Of a stretch of 64,000 bases of DNA, positions 52,701 through 54,338 are shown in pieces. Position numbers and translations under genes: made by a program. The notes below the pieces were generated by a model. The model worked only from the letters and a program-made list of their open reading frames with translations. It was not told where the DNA came from and did not search any database. The DNA is from Allorhizocola sp044869915 (GTDB taxonomy: Bacteria; Actinomycetota; Actinomycetes; Mycobacteriales; Micromonosporaceae). The DNA is taken from assembly GCA_044869915.1 (NCBI GenBank), contig JBIOYB010000369.1, forward strand, positions 1-64,000, in the 5' to 3' direction. The number at the start of each line of letters is the position of its first letter. The stretch's first letter is position 1.

Positions 52701-53390
52701 GTCACCTTCGACCCGGCCAACTTCCGGCTCACCCGCTCGCACGGCCACTGGAAGAACGACGGATTCGCCCCGGGCATGCGGGTGCGCATCGACGGCGTGG
52801 GCGACTACAAGATCGCGTCCCTTTCGGGCGGCGTCATGGAGTTCACCAAGCAGACGGCGTTGCCGGCACTGGGCACCAGAAAGGTCACGGTCACCCAGAT
52901 CGCGGCCGTGGTCACCTTTACGACGGCGAACTGGTATGTGGCGCAACGGGTGGAGCTCATGGCCGACCCGTTCTGGGTGGTGCCGGCGGAGCGGGAAAAC
53001 CTCAAGACCTACCCGGTTTCCACCCATGTGGACTCGGACAACCGCGGCGACTTCTCCTATTCGTCGAGCTGGGGCATGGGCTGGGATCCCTGCACGGGCC
53101 TTGCCCTGCCGGGGGAGAAGGACCCGTCGTGGCACCACGGCTGGCTCAGCCTCTCGGCACCCGACGCCGATGCCACCGCAATTGATGCGGCGGCCACAAC
53201 GGAGGCCACCGCAGCCGATGTCGCCGCCTCCACCACCGAGGAGCCGGCCGGGTCAGCCGCTGAGCCGACCGCCTCGGCTGAGCTGGCCGCCTCGGCCGAG
53301 CTGGCCGCCGCCCCCGCGGATGGGGGGCAGGCCGTCCCCTATGGATCGGCCGACGCCGCCCGCCGCGAAGACGAATTGCTGCTCGTCTAA
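22758..53390 (+). CDS. giant exported multidomain repeat protein (10,210 residues)
   Basis: A single uninterrupted 30.6-kb frame with RBS AAGGGG eight bases before ATG. A signal peptide (cleavage near VAA, residue ~32) marks export. The order is: helical region; matrixin-like zinc module (HEIGHVLGLGH, 268-278); DPPAT-rich linker (~297-368); second HEAGHLLGLEH (502-512); zinc-phospholipase-C-like region (~550-700); unknown alpha/beta part to ~1515; beta-solenoid repeats; seven FG-GAP units (~2572-3176); very long solenoid arrays (~3180-9190); RTX-like GGxGxDxF motifs (~9364-9510); Calx-beta-like domains (~9624-10095); Ala/Glu/Thr tail. No LPxTG, membrane anchor or choline/LysM motif was found. 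It resembles giant adhesin/protease-type proteins of other phyla in module content. A role in adhesion, predation or matrix binding is inference. Confidence 0.9.
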   Translation: MRVRLMLAATAASACLASSVMLSIPASPAVAAPEQSKPATTTVDPQTLRPELLRGLLLLRELRLLAVRGQIGPMTDKSAAAAAKLPTGGNAKTLTNVELEIVVAGAAANYVWLIDRDKTTVADLKPFAHEAVAALVASGKATLNGQALDALVASVVVAYSSRPAERSAHNQFTEFLHAASAPVDALADVSVTEAQLEAAADQAKADWAAKYPDEDFGSLSFQIGDLDGLELASASGNTITIDGNAAGFGWSVSYSDGDRMHLVTAIRHEIGHVLGLGHEGQGLMSETLSPGAVKQVPAPEPPAEADPPADPPATDPPATDPPATDPPATDPPATDPPASDPPATDPPASDPPATDPPAAEPAQPQPQVFYVNMTGAQNVSYLGPTTIHGINVPAFTAPAHLQGSEAAIGAALINVLNQAFAGRNVIFTLQLPAAGSEYSTIFVGGMSNAFPGGAGALWGVSEAVDTGNLNRNDKAFVFSGSTPQVAKTVATYAADLARFVAHEAGHLLGLEHGHGADHEVSGALHEVAWKPYTHVEIAKDVRQDILADGKLTINGHAYTVHPTLAFAIEHHPSYFYAGAVGPDGFPDLVMGQSQVHPIDTGTWLARVMDMAWQAQSDGSFSNVERLQLLAWAYGYAVHAAGDFWAHTLVNEFTEGVFPGVGELTSDERDLANAIRHFMIEGYLGDATPGFDNNPDRTLLPDGDVSDDSTAAIEFAAPMRFIYETLIKPFPGDPTAEASTPVTTISASGHTFIRTVGSFLADGFRVYPTGPGQVFQAFGFTNAANKGWFHVVSVTDLVLTVAETLVTETGTGDEWLAMQGSRGIIIDSAVVMQRQVDSARALANAGKPALTQSFQQIALAVITLLTDGNPSTNPTATQIDNLFRAYLDEWSGSIGNAFRRWGELGLATTKAMFDPGTRRHWQNQVGENHGADVDPSRADAEDLSIMDVFLLELDDPNHDGLKNDSFITNVLLPMFGVPAVLGDLQEVLGAFAELIDDVIVGPARLALNPLFESLDELKQIPREFVKKLIEQRFGIPFDLFEQLVGLANKMDLATVTVGNTVIPIFKRGDHAKVDAYMGIQGQAHSAPMDPSLVNRPGMTFYSGAVQQLDDNVEFNKALFAPYRNSVVLTKMLLLHEVNIPGVTSTTSLGQLSKLVNDSLADLGQPTGYDFSKLHLVGNHGGNVMTATLPLGAGATTSQIRVFGMFFDNITTLMTRPTDSLPWLRSIDGDKVWRSNTHTTTTILYRVSQPYADNAQFAWTQTGLAAGQYVIQASWLANVTQRFEDPFCAPGDQACRDAFDAKIHELDLQPSENAIYDIFDGTTLIGSFVVNQRTFNAQFVDPTDRVSFDTLGTVVISSGTLRVVLRKGTLGSDPETIARRRLQSLIAGPLRLVSASGAASRLQLTRNPSTLAVIPVAGQTFTETGTLVTGYEDPAQVWNDLVYSTGNGNFTFWESAILRPVFRALFRDWQNGALQFPDLGDPTSPDPNAVGPIPLGGTTGPYGSPFEQTAPVTPAAPQVISGNVVITVTSGDFTTDGMIGDPLTGLDTLVLNVAGNVFINGNIGGGGLFSIIINAGGMIVIAPGVIIHTRQLGTGNPRDGPSIGDSGDITLNGAAIVIGAGAAVLAHATNGFASGDVRLRAEKVQSITWFAGVIGFTNPFDGAAVALGAGTAVSGRDIVITSHASNSMTADENVLSPADFGLFEELAQVVQTFLAQFQGQAIALLATARASISVGSGSILSADRDILISALAEADITLRTIGRHYGLTLARSAPVATVGIGDGAMLTAGRLVDLAARTVNDLEVVTIVPAGGDVAGLSVAMGVARGRSEVLVQGGSAITAQTVNVTAENTNSYVTLAGNLTGAFGAGAALGFYQSTATAIVSGFVTATSLTVLARSRNLVDQTRSFAIVQIPVAPSALLTALSNFLRGINLSVGNANLPRVTVGAAITLAESENRAIALIGDGARLILGSLLVRALAEEHFQSSAVSLAASGATGVAAALNWSRVANQASAFIAHNAIVDVSHRIEISAKADVLSAGPVFDPTGPVATALLPLLSMLATMPFDTFAHSAAAGPNAAISGAVNYFDVYNMAAAGVAPGAWLNQLLPSAADQDVVIDSVATVEAIHLTGTRTPLSNSAASVGGNVSVVFIDNYARSYADDRVLLTVARDLTLHSLTVTRVLAIVVEGGAATDVAVDGAFSFVTIGHESLSGIEDRATVRAGRNILLHADNATRSVNIAGARAVAQSVGVGVAVALTILARPRALADRVELGTDDRPIGGSSVNAVIGNVTEAMGAIGTGGVIGSVNAGGTLTLRATNDTNGPVANKFWTLATAGAAGTGTPGSGAPASDPFHGLDSGLGFSGDVAMNIVHRRTEAAIRDVGTVTTLVLLLDASDSPVLVGAAGTSVAGNNLGIGGAFVGNTLTARTKAYTQDTTLNVPSVSVLANTAATILSFADGGSGTAQGGSVAGSAILVTTDDLALAALGDRTRALSLVGTTLVRARSTVDATSEAGAFSFTVNGILALGAALGRHNIGNAAHAFVGQNAFLTVAGDLQLSASTSERIRSHVASLAEALRPGEPIRVYQNRGPPNQFPNGTSVGTPRLVTSVALGDLDGDGDLDLVTGNFGQFNRVYLNDGTGAFDSGEDIGTDLLLFLAALRAPTAQQVLNSQVPDFTTAIALSDVDGDGDLDVVAANYLQPGRVYLNNGKGKFFAGIDFTEAGLLASDVALGDLDGDGRPDAVVTTLGQGNRLYRNIGGGSFAAAQMLRSQAHPTAQENDFSTSVALGDMDRDGDLDIIVGNVGLDLSWLVDRALIGIEDLVEDAIVFIGDLIQRGLVSLIDLVESGLLNLLDFLGAREVSIADLVNSGLTNLQELVRRGLLGLPDFVDRPISRADLISSGLVTAEQLDSVFGPGVDPSITALVNSGLVLLRQLVLDQLVRLEDLAPGSTTIPLGDLVNSGAVTLRDLVREGITDLQDLVRDRLDVRRLIDSGLADLGDLINNNLIPRDQIDLSNLSLDDLRDALRVGAASRVYVNGGGAAPLAMRFTNRVDITTAPTQAIAVGDVDRDGDLDIVFGNTLAAPRFARNTTATPGGPITFTVTSVGSDNALTQAVALGDIDGDGDLDLIVGNLGTENRLHRFNNGAFGAGEDITGDEHWTTSAALGDLDRDGDQDLVVGNAKPNVGIAGSVSSIVTNADVRAYIAAGAVVLVTQTISVLADDRTDIVSTTGAGVDGSTISIGASFSHVQIGRNVQAYVSGTTNSSTLTVQATSGDVISSHAVGKVTAQELGLVASVAFTEIGGLTEASIRDSANVVATNVFVIVGYTSDIFGRAGAVAGSATVSLGAAGAIVLTKATHYANIRGGATVVTATGNIVVDAHSTELYRLRAGAVGVGTLGIGGSAAFAITGSVTRATIETGSTTTSGLDVTVSATRQATVNTIAGAAALGVLGGIGISGAGTYTHAAQTDATASGIVNAGRDLLVRATATDSIFALAAGFGLGLAAGVAASVALVATAAQTRARIDGATIVAGRDVLVGATHQVEVDSFAGVAAAGLLLGTGAAASVTMLADRTEAVIGGNAHVRAGNHLMVQASSAEEVDAFGAGVGIALLLTVNVSGVLVLADPVTLAHIDAALIEVDGNVIVSAVRVSEVDAFAGVVGAALVAGVGASGSVVRHGEQTEAFLGAGADVRARGVTGTSMVRVDRTPTGLPLSRPIRGVAIIALSFKDVASISVGGSASIGASLAVSLNLTVIGGATRAYVANGAKAGLFPSGVPPPHADQIVVVLADDTTVIAGFAGALSASIAAGVGAGIDAHTIVNTVEAAVAGEVAAQLDVEIRALSIHDVLSISASLDIAIVTAVAGAGGVHLVAPTTRAIVTATGIVTALGSVVVVADALTDLDVIAGVASTSTIGAAASAGLVLLGKKTEALVNGRVTALGTRPGISTNTGRFIVTHTADLAHIPGMAGALLLTVVGFVFENPIRDALEQLFDFDGELEFLDITPVDAPPVDPDWTGARHVALERATVRGLSVTATSRDDLDTLVLGFASSSIIAAPELSAAAVVTASRTTARVGLDARVNAATVQIVAGSDIFAFLLTGGASVVGTVGAAAGGAAGIALLSDTTEANVGDTAIVNSDNDILVLALASQDVLVVSAGFAASGRVTHFTAEVSLSMAAVRSHTRAYVNGTARLEAQGNVLILAVDTTDIDLIAGSAVFGQSVVGVGIGATLAIIAKDTQAFVGTGATVIAHGLTPGFISVLRDQVDPTFASKLIKGVGVQARSFDNVFSIAAAGTSSNAVIGVSGAISIVLADSRTTVTVDGTIIAPTISLVAAGQTVVFGLPVNVTQGVLTAGVGLDAGVIDNSIQTIVDSHANLQATIDIEILALSRIEVDSFIANVGSSDFAGINIIASIYRIRADLPDPLKDLNPFSSESITVKLDDLLARFTQPGGNGLRDIIGGYANIVPAIGDLGQLFDDLAPDAPVSGGMAGPVRGLGAVARVRGTVHANNDVLIAARERTDVAQDTATAALIVFIITQASGNTDPINLRPDRAFLAAGGKATAIVESDANVSAGRDVIISAAVENDHTALAATANLTTANVVEAGVDHATVTAGRNVNINASEDTMTVAWAILPQFDGLQMKEGKNTVRNTVRAFVRNAANVTAAGTVSITATDDTVALVVANAMTLGKEGPFSGKVPATGYARAINDVANTVSAFIEGSRVLGPNGVLVRAESDPTLVTVALGIAEATQWAVLAGSWSTNTIASIIGAHISASSDVDAPAGTVRVEANDDANIVAIAGNAAIADGKFAIGGTLAQNEIRTTVTASITASTVDALLVEVIAIEDGDITSIAIGVQVADQGAIGGSVTTNEIADNVSAFISAGARVTAGTVRVTASDDTALFALAGSAAASTGFGAGGASVSLNKSSTKVRAYITGSGTVVTATTGNIELLAFSSPRLESITAAGSGSETLTAAAAIAKNDITDVVTEAFISDQATVVAAGTVSLTALDDSLIRVIAASGSGASSVSGAASIALNKIASRTAAYITTGAQVTGASVRLRAGATASTLTAPPTVVGDAIALLGLGLSSIPTARIEAVVIAGTGSGSVAVGASIATNELRMVIEAFISAGARVTGTTLVEAVDASGIAVFAGFGAGSGTAAGGAVVATNDIRNTLRAFVTDQGTTVTGNRLDVRADSSTIIKSTALVGAGAGSFAGTGSVALNDIANTVEANISAQATVNAIVGMAAIDASQISSLAAAGAGSGGGALTGALSTNKIANLVRAFVNASAVVTGAELRAIANENATIRNTAAGGGGAAYFSLVGSLAVNEIDNTVEAFAASSARILASGLIEFNASDTSVISSLSGQGGGSGGVSIGAAGAYSTIKNKTRAYIDNATVTSTAGSILVIARQRPAILSIAVGGTGALYAGIAGSVVANKVTTTTEASIRNNAVVTADGSVVVSAMLDLGDVFAEPLSLSDLAGAQALISQSTDGINSFAGAAAGGLGGAAGSVIYNVIANVTRAFVIDSIVVALGHGAAVGIARYNPDNGVLDTEFINGLAVVATSREDIDVITVTLAGGFIGLGGDVSFNKITDTTEAFIARSTINSAANFGASVIVRAHQETEIDIFGLGAVGGAGAAVGVVDSTQILNDTRAFIGAGATVYAASAEVSARTREDLYAFLIGAGGGFIALVGSVAANSIASNTDAFIQSADVFSLGAIAILAENNTSITVNTVAAAGGVGAAGGAIAVSSIKNTTRAQSLGAHLTAAGLISITADSTEKITGHVATLAGGLVALGASVFVHSIETITEARVVSFGLRDSLLQAGSVRISATDLGRLEAIVGGAVGGFGAAGAAVTVGALRNRVVAEVGPRTSIAAVGTVEILATSHHEIDTTVISGVGGVIALNAAVAVMSLGGAVDEVASQEFGVDGLLPKANADLSMRHPALVEGLSYFFAAPADVDSAANTVHLAGHTFVNGDAVVYTTGNSGGTGKVGGLDEGRIYYIRVLAGDLITLHRTRADALAAINAIDLDASASSGTQHAFSKAGDLGREIDGENHSPTIDSAIDPGRTVPGAITGAFVQDAAGAGTAAIIVAGGLITIRAIHTYDVDVLVGSATGGLGAAGAAVGIVKIQNRTHAFAGAFTKLTGSGIEISASDLQVGADSTVKAYSATGGLVAVSLAQGSIDVTLEVRAFLAAGAVANAPAGQVTISAISITKAFALLAGITGGLLAIRLALTRATVAGTTEAYVDGAINAATMLVNVDATQTAYAEIITAGGGYASIALSKATAQVTAAGRAGLRSQADVRLTGAGTITSGGTKSATSKAWGINGGLVEISGLFAESKVTGTTQAFVHNGAGFSGASLTVRATSDYDAFALTLLIGIGLLSVGGSSTDATVSGTGEAVVAGLVTVTGALVIDAVSTMDATVEAHGGGAGLVRVALIFATARVTGATTAHLTGTTNAGSVSVTANGTYKAKANSFSLGVGLLTVGVVNIDAIVSGSVDAHIGTPQTTVQSGSVFVGATSSMTATADSHGFVGGIISVGVMLPTAEVSGVTRAWIGEGAVVNAGDITVQARAPVQRAEADAKVLNIGVVAVQVIESKATVSALVEAFIGAQAGAQSTTGATINSTGTVTVSAWAFMSADATSNGFGGGGVAVNAMTPTATVNGTTRAYVRDGVALSAAALNVHAGTTAERVRYEATATSIVVAIALVGVGVINADATISGVAEAFLGAPGGIAGAGPAGNRIVVTGVITVGAASLMNATSVADATGFGAVVIAVTNPESKSNGTTRAYAGDHTNVSAAALTVNADSIANSTATTKTMTVGIVAGNGSDPVARIGSVVEAYLGKNANAALNGVLVVITITGPVTLGAVSVNTATAKTDRGSGAVVDITLMNPNSIVNGVTRTYVGPETNLQASSITGTANATSTAKSTADITNIGLVGISNVNVDSSASHLTQAFIGDDALVTVTGLISLIATALNVATSTSERFGLGLVDLGDYDVTARIFGETAAFVGDGATVRAQSLVLRATATHTPTATAVSVGIAAIGLGGVTAIAEDRGSVFAHIGPRFGTGAADPSDPTDVLTNGAGGVDVRAELTSTVRAVTDVLGVSALLSGVATGTFATSLAQARAFLGDRARIAAGVGAVSFTTFARVSAVADGTAVGVGAGIAAGNAAAIATVNPTVGAGTVGGGSISGRAVTFSVFLNIDPNTGAALRPARSGLADAAGNPLPGEQPVGPAYATVRLTSAAVVGAGAQGTVVAQDIPVVELIVGFGTSITAAEAVIARTFAFIRGEADARSFSAGLAVGIGSTTGAAIAGGSVTTAFNGNIVSAASLSVTSFVDASSFVFGRATSLSIGVGAADANVGAKTVTVITTSIGGTVNVSGNVLVRTDALTDSRAVSSAFAGGLLVGASGSSVRANNAAVVASRIGGHVTSGGNVQIIAFHNFDGTGFITGRGAFASTETITGGIVSVGSATVEAFANATVTAAVDASGTITVVLGQLEIVAKSGNIADTRLKSRSGGIVTVSSGSPRPTASGTVNAGLFGHVRQGTNGIGARGITILGEILAFAVSVLDTASGGGVTVDSANSQAISAPVLNVQLGGPGSRIIVSDDIIVTGVATTDADSTTDGRSGGVVRVSSYSSRVDNNPTVNVSIGAGANITAGDEIHVRSAHGRISGSVSDGTIVSIDTSGDFLELGAVVNGAAVAAKHGLTTGDVVTYRAKGNAAIGGLADGRTYGVIVRDDFTVHLGSVFDGVAVDTLRDELIFGSFVPDLSTSDPDDFKFVAAQHNLETGDYIYYFAPGGVAIPGLIHGKRYRVTKVDGSRLKLLDPDLPAPSANAGGHQVDSDANRVNTPNTFTDGQAVTYHAPSARRFSSMLVDAAVDAQLRLLLDVVGDETVIRTDNNDIIYLGTDTNGDGLPDVGHGFSTGTRVRYRATGAVIGGLSNNVDYYVIRVDAYRVRLADSFCHAVGTCVDDKGTPETEDDEIIPQQALSLSPNKSVSGRGVVHSLVRSAELEIGGLVDGRVYFIANADGSGFQLRFSPGGSIVDLDATGLFGGIHHFEVEGVDLTGSGSGLHALVMDLTGGLSGRQKLDGVTGATVLSGAPSGDGIPTASATGSGGGVIDVNGATARAFSTVTTNLTVGAGAQVTAFTITLETDSLLLLSATANGRGIGGLSFGDADAKAFAVHNSTILIEAGARLVSLGNTTIRAVTDTRVSAYAKTGTVGLGSTADADAQVDIDYTTRIHILGEIQAFGLLLGEAITRIDGDAQARAEAGGIGADADANDDGGRGANPHARGVRVGLNSALTQIELGGTAVLRGGSVVLNAFVDGVRIYSFSKAYAAAAGADSDATSNAHYQGSAEILLRSGSRILANDAVELRAWHFNVNLDSVADAECDCGGGDTDGTANLRYYTYSQIIGEDGSIIQTTTLLVSAMQFMGFHYRARSDGGWLDGGDADANVDVQPRREIHWNTTVIMLGEPNPLLIIDRFGTIIAKSRNVSVRAYNPANGTFSGPLAIGQTIPIGHWIIVDPIVYDESGYAKFEANVDDHLPNSIIDNGAGEFLVKDTWDSVTITNYSDRNLFIGAIDVLSSAADPLVEVFVDEITFEFDIRHLFPLTQIEIWNLNPPGFTVGASDIILDGLIDNPIGRTSIRNVRGNILTNDDEDVEIIRTNILELDSDTASVGRQTPGRAPLTIELVRFRDMDGVIHDIVVNAEAFGDLVLDITAVRRTGEAANTPFVITIARLVAGDDVDIVFNDARQGFDSGDVAGVLVRLYDPPSTTPYHEQVYFWHFRPDPDPLPEPLLTILRAFGSINTELDSTFVIIEVRAGDDIDLCHVTTTGSEAKLCATTGGQDTRVNLIAGTDVAWTGGSANAATPQIDITTNGFIIATELVGDMLVGHIHSTMDNVTLTSPQRILDSGSLPTIDVTAQSITMTAGTGGILGGVGLPNDYLEINVDRNGTTPPGVLTVHDVFAPTLGVYLIELTGTMHVALVRTRGDVSLTTVAGSIVDANAGGAGNEDADVIGRTIDIDANGEGASIGDASGYNDLDIDSSCLIYACGLGTVGLEATRSIFVTETDAMLRLVLAYAFTGDIRITVRESAADTDEDLDLLASGAVRFTETGVRPVTIGQIYAVLGWVTLLVGDDVTTSPNSEILAFKDIDIVGDHLNLDPGYGSTMLLRGAIVAGCVPGLCVLTKQTNSPLYVTRIYTQSDVDTVQFGDQNESYIYLGSKTRVYTGGGEDRLTVFFLQTMNVAVGHTLTLDGQGGSDYYTVYTTGSQAVGRWYHYVINVLDTGAADDGVDELAIYGRDSAPSSGTDDTFLLRRVSCIDTEAPYSCASPTETADRPAFVALLYGDSSRYRDGTANNEPTTNLARINYDTAINGRIHVYGLGGNDYFASDDTSANVSLYGGAGADEFQIGQIFRHRRDVASGGLAPQDVFPNQVDTTRGWLSPGISAPMIIHGGTGDDRFIVFSNQAELRLEGDSGDDRFIVRAFALAGCDDDDVRYVVNAPVSVDGGTGDDKLTVVGTEFRDDFVVTGQAIQGAGLHVRYQRNIDVVEIDADWGNDEFFVRSTADDVTYKLTGGGGIDIVHCDGDVVRDIVVRELEGLSGVVGHLIKSNDNGYDCIVVDGIDLNVADGTHGNVIVTETNGHTTIGEGGSVQIDKYFIRLAAAPTATVYVTISTGRSTQEEGTGDTIWLCTGLSDAECDAAEEFQRSIVVNGVVTAVARRGSVLTYVFTPENWNIDQAVYVYAVNDPLAEGTRTVAVNHSVISADARYNAAAVRNVEVTVRDNDRPDAHVIAVRPGTAIEDRRTLVLEGNATHGIVDELHISLAKAPTSGTVVIKLTLDDTAEDELILLNLAADLRFNLTNKTITFTAANWNIPVRIGITAKDDSRREDTMTGFITFSRHSSSTDAGYVFDPVRAAVEIHDNDSQGVLVQESDGSTLVVSGGATDDYTMRLTKAPSHTVLIPITTDGLTDVLTIDGVPVVYQLIGSWAGGLFVNGTVTFDPANFRLTRSHGHWKNDGFAPGMRVRIDGVGDYKIASLSGGVMEFTKQTALPALGTRKVTVTQIAAVVTFTTANWYVAQRVELMADPFWVVPAERENLKTYPVSTHVDSDNRGDFSYSSSWGMGWDPCTGLALPGEKDPSWHHGWLSLSAPDADATAIDAAATTEATAADVAASTTEEPAGSAAEPTASAELAASAELAAAPADGGQAVPYGSADAARREDELLLV
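23330..23640 (+). other. matrixin-like zinc module of the giant protein
   Basis: Residues ~192-294. ITIDGNAAGFGWSV precedes the helix with HEIGHVLGLGH (His268, Glu269, His272, His278). GQGLMSETLSPG follows, whose Met can act as the metzincin Met-turn. This block is common in giant repeat proteins, usually near their C-terminus; here it is N-terminal. Catalytic activity is plausible but unproven. Confidence 0.7.
23650..23862 (+). repeat. proline-rich DPPAT linker repeats
   Basis: About twelve 15-base units encode DPPAT or DPPAS (residues ~297-368), after PEPPAEADPPAD. Neighbouring units alternate between two codon versions, giving a 30-base higher-order repeat. It likely forms an extended spacer between the two metallopeptidase-like modules and is prone to length variation. 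Confidence 0.85.
23863..24860 (+). other. second HExxHxxGxxH site and zinc-phospholipase-C-like region
   Basis: Residues ~369-700. HEAGHLLGLEH begins at residue 502 and is followed by more His/Asp (GHGADHE). Next comes a region like zinc-dependent PLC/S1-P1 proteins: AFAIEHHPSYFYAGAVGPDG, LLAWAYGYAVHAAGDFWAHT and AIRHFMIEGYLGD supply the His/Asp ligand pattern (H, HxxxD, HxxxE). Two unrelated zinc chemistries may sit in series. The PLC assignment is from motif resemblance only. Confidence 0.5.
27310..30470 (+). repeat. first beta-solenoid block of the giant protein
   Basis: Residues ~1518-2571 open with short alternating strands (TLVLNVAGNVFINGNIGGGG, then IIINAGGMIVIAPGVI), like filamentous-haemagglutinin-type right-handed beta-helices. 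They continue as irregular ~70-residue units with the recurring pattern AxVxAGRxVxIxA plus a Gly/Ala-rich turn. Cysteine is absent, as expected for an exported solenoid. Confidence 0.65.
30471..32290 (+). other. seven-unit FG-GAP/integrin-type beta-propeller
   Basis: Residues ~2572-3176 contain seven calcium loops of the DxDxDGxxD type (DLDGDGDLD, DVDGDGDLD, DLDGDGRPD, DMDRDGDLD, DVDRDGDLD, DIDGDGDLD, DLDRDGDQD). Each is followed in most units by a GN..x..RVYLN strand. The last unit lacks that strand, but a matching IRVYQNRG strand precedes the first unit, which would close the ring. Unit 4 is split by a helical insert. Confidence 0.8.
31151..31815 (+). other. leucine-rich helical insert in propeller blade 4
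   Basis: About 220 residues (~2799-3019) between IIVGNVG and SRVYVNGGG consist of repeated amphipathic helices with a DLVNSGLTNLQELVRRGL-like unit of about 16-22 residues (LVNSGL, LVESGL and LIDSGL recur). Composition is Leu/Asp/Val/Arg-rich and unlike the surrounding beta repeats. It should protrude from one face of the propeller as a helical solenoid. Confidence 0.75.
32290..45720 (+). repeat. main beta-solenoid arrays of the giant protein
   Basis: Residues ~3178-7655. Units of roughly 60-75 residues repeat, each with a strand AFI..GA.V.A, a strand VxVxA.....I and a Gly/Ala-rich stretch ending in GG/GS.A.N.I. Between about 36.2 and 40.4 kb the period is fairly even (~63-66 residues, about 20 units); elsewhere it drifts. 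DNA copies are diverged, so the array is old and not a recent expansion. Confidence 0.7.
45730..46930 (+). repeat. repeated TGD..Y / IGGL..G..Y modules
   Basis: Residues ~7658-8058 contain at least four copies of a module with GLTTGDVVTYRA, IGGLADGRTYGVIV and a closing VxL strand. An isolated copy lies at 40575-40830 (HTFVNGDAVVY, GRIYYIRV). This module type recurs in giant bacterial adhesin-like proteins; its fold is probably a small beta sandwich interrupting the solenoid. Confidence 0.6.
50820..53040 (+). other. RTX-like and Calx-beta-like C-terminal domains
   Basis: Residues ~9355-10095. First come glycine/aspartate motifs like calcium-binding RTX nonapeptides (GLGGNDYF, GGAGADEFQ, GGTGDDRFIV, GGTGDDKLTV). 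At least three Calx-beta-like segments follow, each ending near FTPENWN/FTAANWN/FTTANWY with xVxVxDND closings. The final ~75 residues are a low-complexity Ala/Glu/Thr/Pro tail with no sorting signal. Confidence 0.65.
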
Positions 53391-53422
53391 CCGCTTGCTG
53401 CACGCCCTGCTCGACGGGACGG

Positions 53423-53451
53423 ATGCGCCGGCCCTGGCTGGGCCCGCGCAT
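53423..53451 (+). terminator. hairpin after the giant gene
   Basis: ATGCGCCGGCCC (53423-53434), loop TGGCT, GGGCCCGCGCAT (53440-53451) pairs in 11 of 12 positions and is followed by GTTTATGG. It starts 32 bp past the stop at 53390 and is a good candidate terminator before the second SDR gene. Confidence 0.55.
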
Positions 53452-53558
53452 GTTTATGGCAGTCGAGCGTGGGGCTCACTGGTCGGGTGTCGGGGTCGGC
53501 GTTCTCGACGTGCGGGCAATCTAGCCGGGTTCCAGCGACGCGCGGATACCATCGATTT

Positions 53559-54338
53559 ATGGCAGATCGTCGATGGCTGATCACGGGGTGCTCCAGCGGG
53601 CTCGGCCACGCTTTGGCCACTCACCTGGTGGCCAAGGGGGAGCGGGTAATGGCTACCGCGCGAGATCTAACAGCCTTGGATTTTCCCGATATGGTACCGC
53701 TTGACGTGCGCGATCCCGGGCAATGCGCAGCGGCGGTGGCCGAGGCGACCGCCCGGTTCGGCGGCGTCGACGTGCTCGTCAACAACGCGGGCTACGCCCA
53801 GATGGGTGTCGTGGAGGAGGTGTCCGACGCCGAGCTCGCGGCGCAGCTCGACACCAACCTGTTCGGCCCATGGCGGCTGACCCGGCTCGTGCTCCCGCAA
53901 TGGCGGGAGCGGGGCGGCGGGCATGCCATCTTCGCCTCGTCCCTGTCGGGCATGGTCGCCTTTCCGGGGCTCGCCGCATACACGGCAAGCAAATTCGCCC
54001 TCGAAGGGCTGGCCGAAGCGCTCGCGGCGGAGGCGGGCCCGCTCGGCGTGAAGGTGACCATCCTGCAGGTGGGCGGCTACGCCACGTCCGCCGGCAAGAA
54101 GTCCGTCGATCCGCAGCAGCCGATAGCCGTGTACGAGCCGATCGTGAGTGAAGTCCGCACTATGGTGCGCACGCTGGCCGAACGCACGGACGTTGACCGG
54201 CCCGAGAGCTTCGCCGAGACGGTCGCACGCCTGGCCGAGCTGCCCGACCCGCCGCTGCGCGTGCCGCTTGGCGGTCTCTGGCGGGAGTATCTCGAAGGTG
54301 CGGTGCAGGCCCGCCGCGAGGCGCTCGACTGGGTGTAG
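53559..54338 (+). CDS. short-chain dehydrogenase/reductase, copy B
   Basis: This 259-residue classical SDR has TGCSSGLG, NNAG, a catalytic Ser in SSLSGM, and Y141/K145 (YTASK) at the same positions as copy A (19097-19888). Similarity to copy A is end to end, and stretches of DNA around the start (atcgtcgatggctg, acggggtgctccagcgg) are identical. ATG 53559 aligns with copy A's start. It is convergent with the truncated TolB-like gene, sharing no gap. Substrate unknown. Confidence 0.92.
   Translation: MADRRWLITGCSSGLGHALATHLVAKGERVMATARDLTALDFPDMVPLDVRDPGQCAAAVAEATARFGGVDVLVNNAGYAQMGVVEEVSDAELAAQLDTNLFGPWRLTRLVLPQWRERGGGHAIFASSLSGMVAFPGLAAYTASKFALEGLAEALAAEAGPLGVKVTILQVGGYATSAGKKSVDPQQPIAVYEPIVSEVRTMVRTLAERTDVDRPESFAETVARLAELPDPPLRVPLGGLWREYLEGAVQARREALDWV

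Noticed and set aside
49020..53138. 1,372-codon minus-strand open frame
   Set aside because: Antisense shadow of the RTX/Calx-beta part of the giant gene; no plausible protein features.
22758..53390. Sortase-anchored (LPxTG) surface protein
   Set aside because: The C-terminus was read for LPxTG-like motif, hydrophobic stretch and basic tail; none is present.
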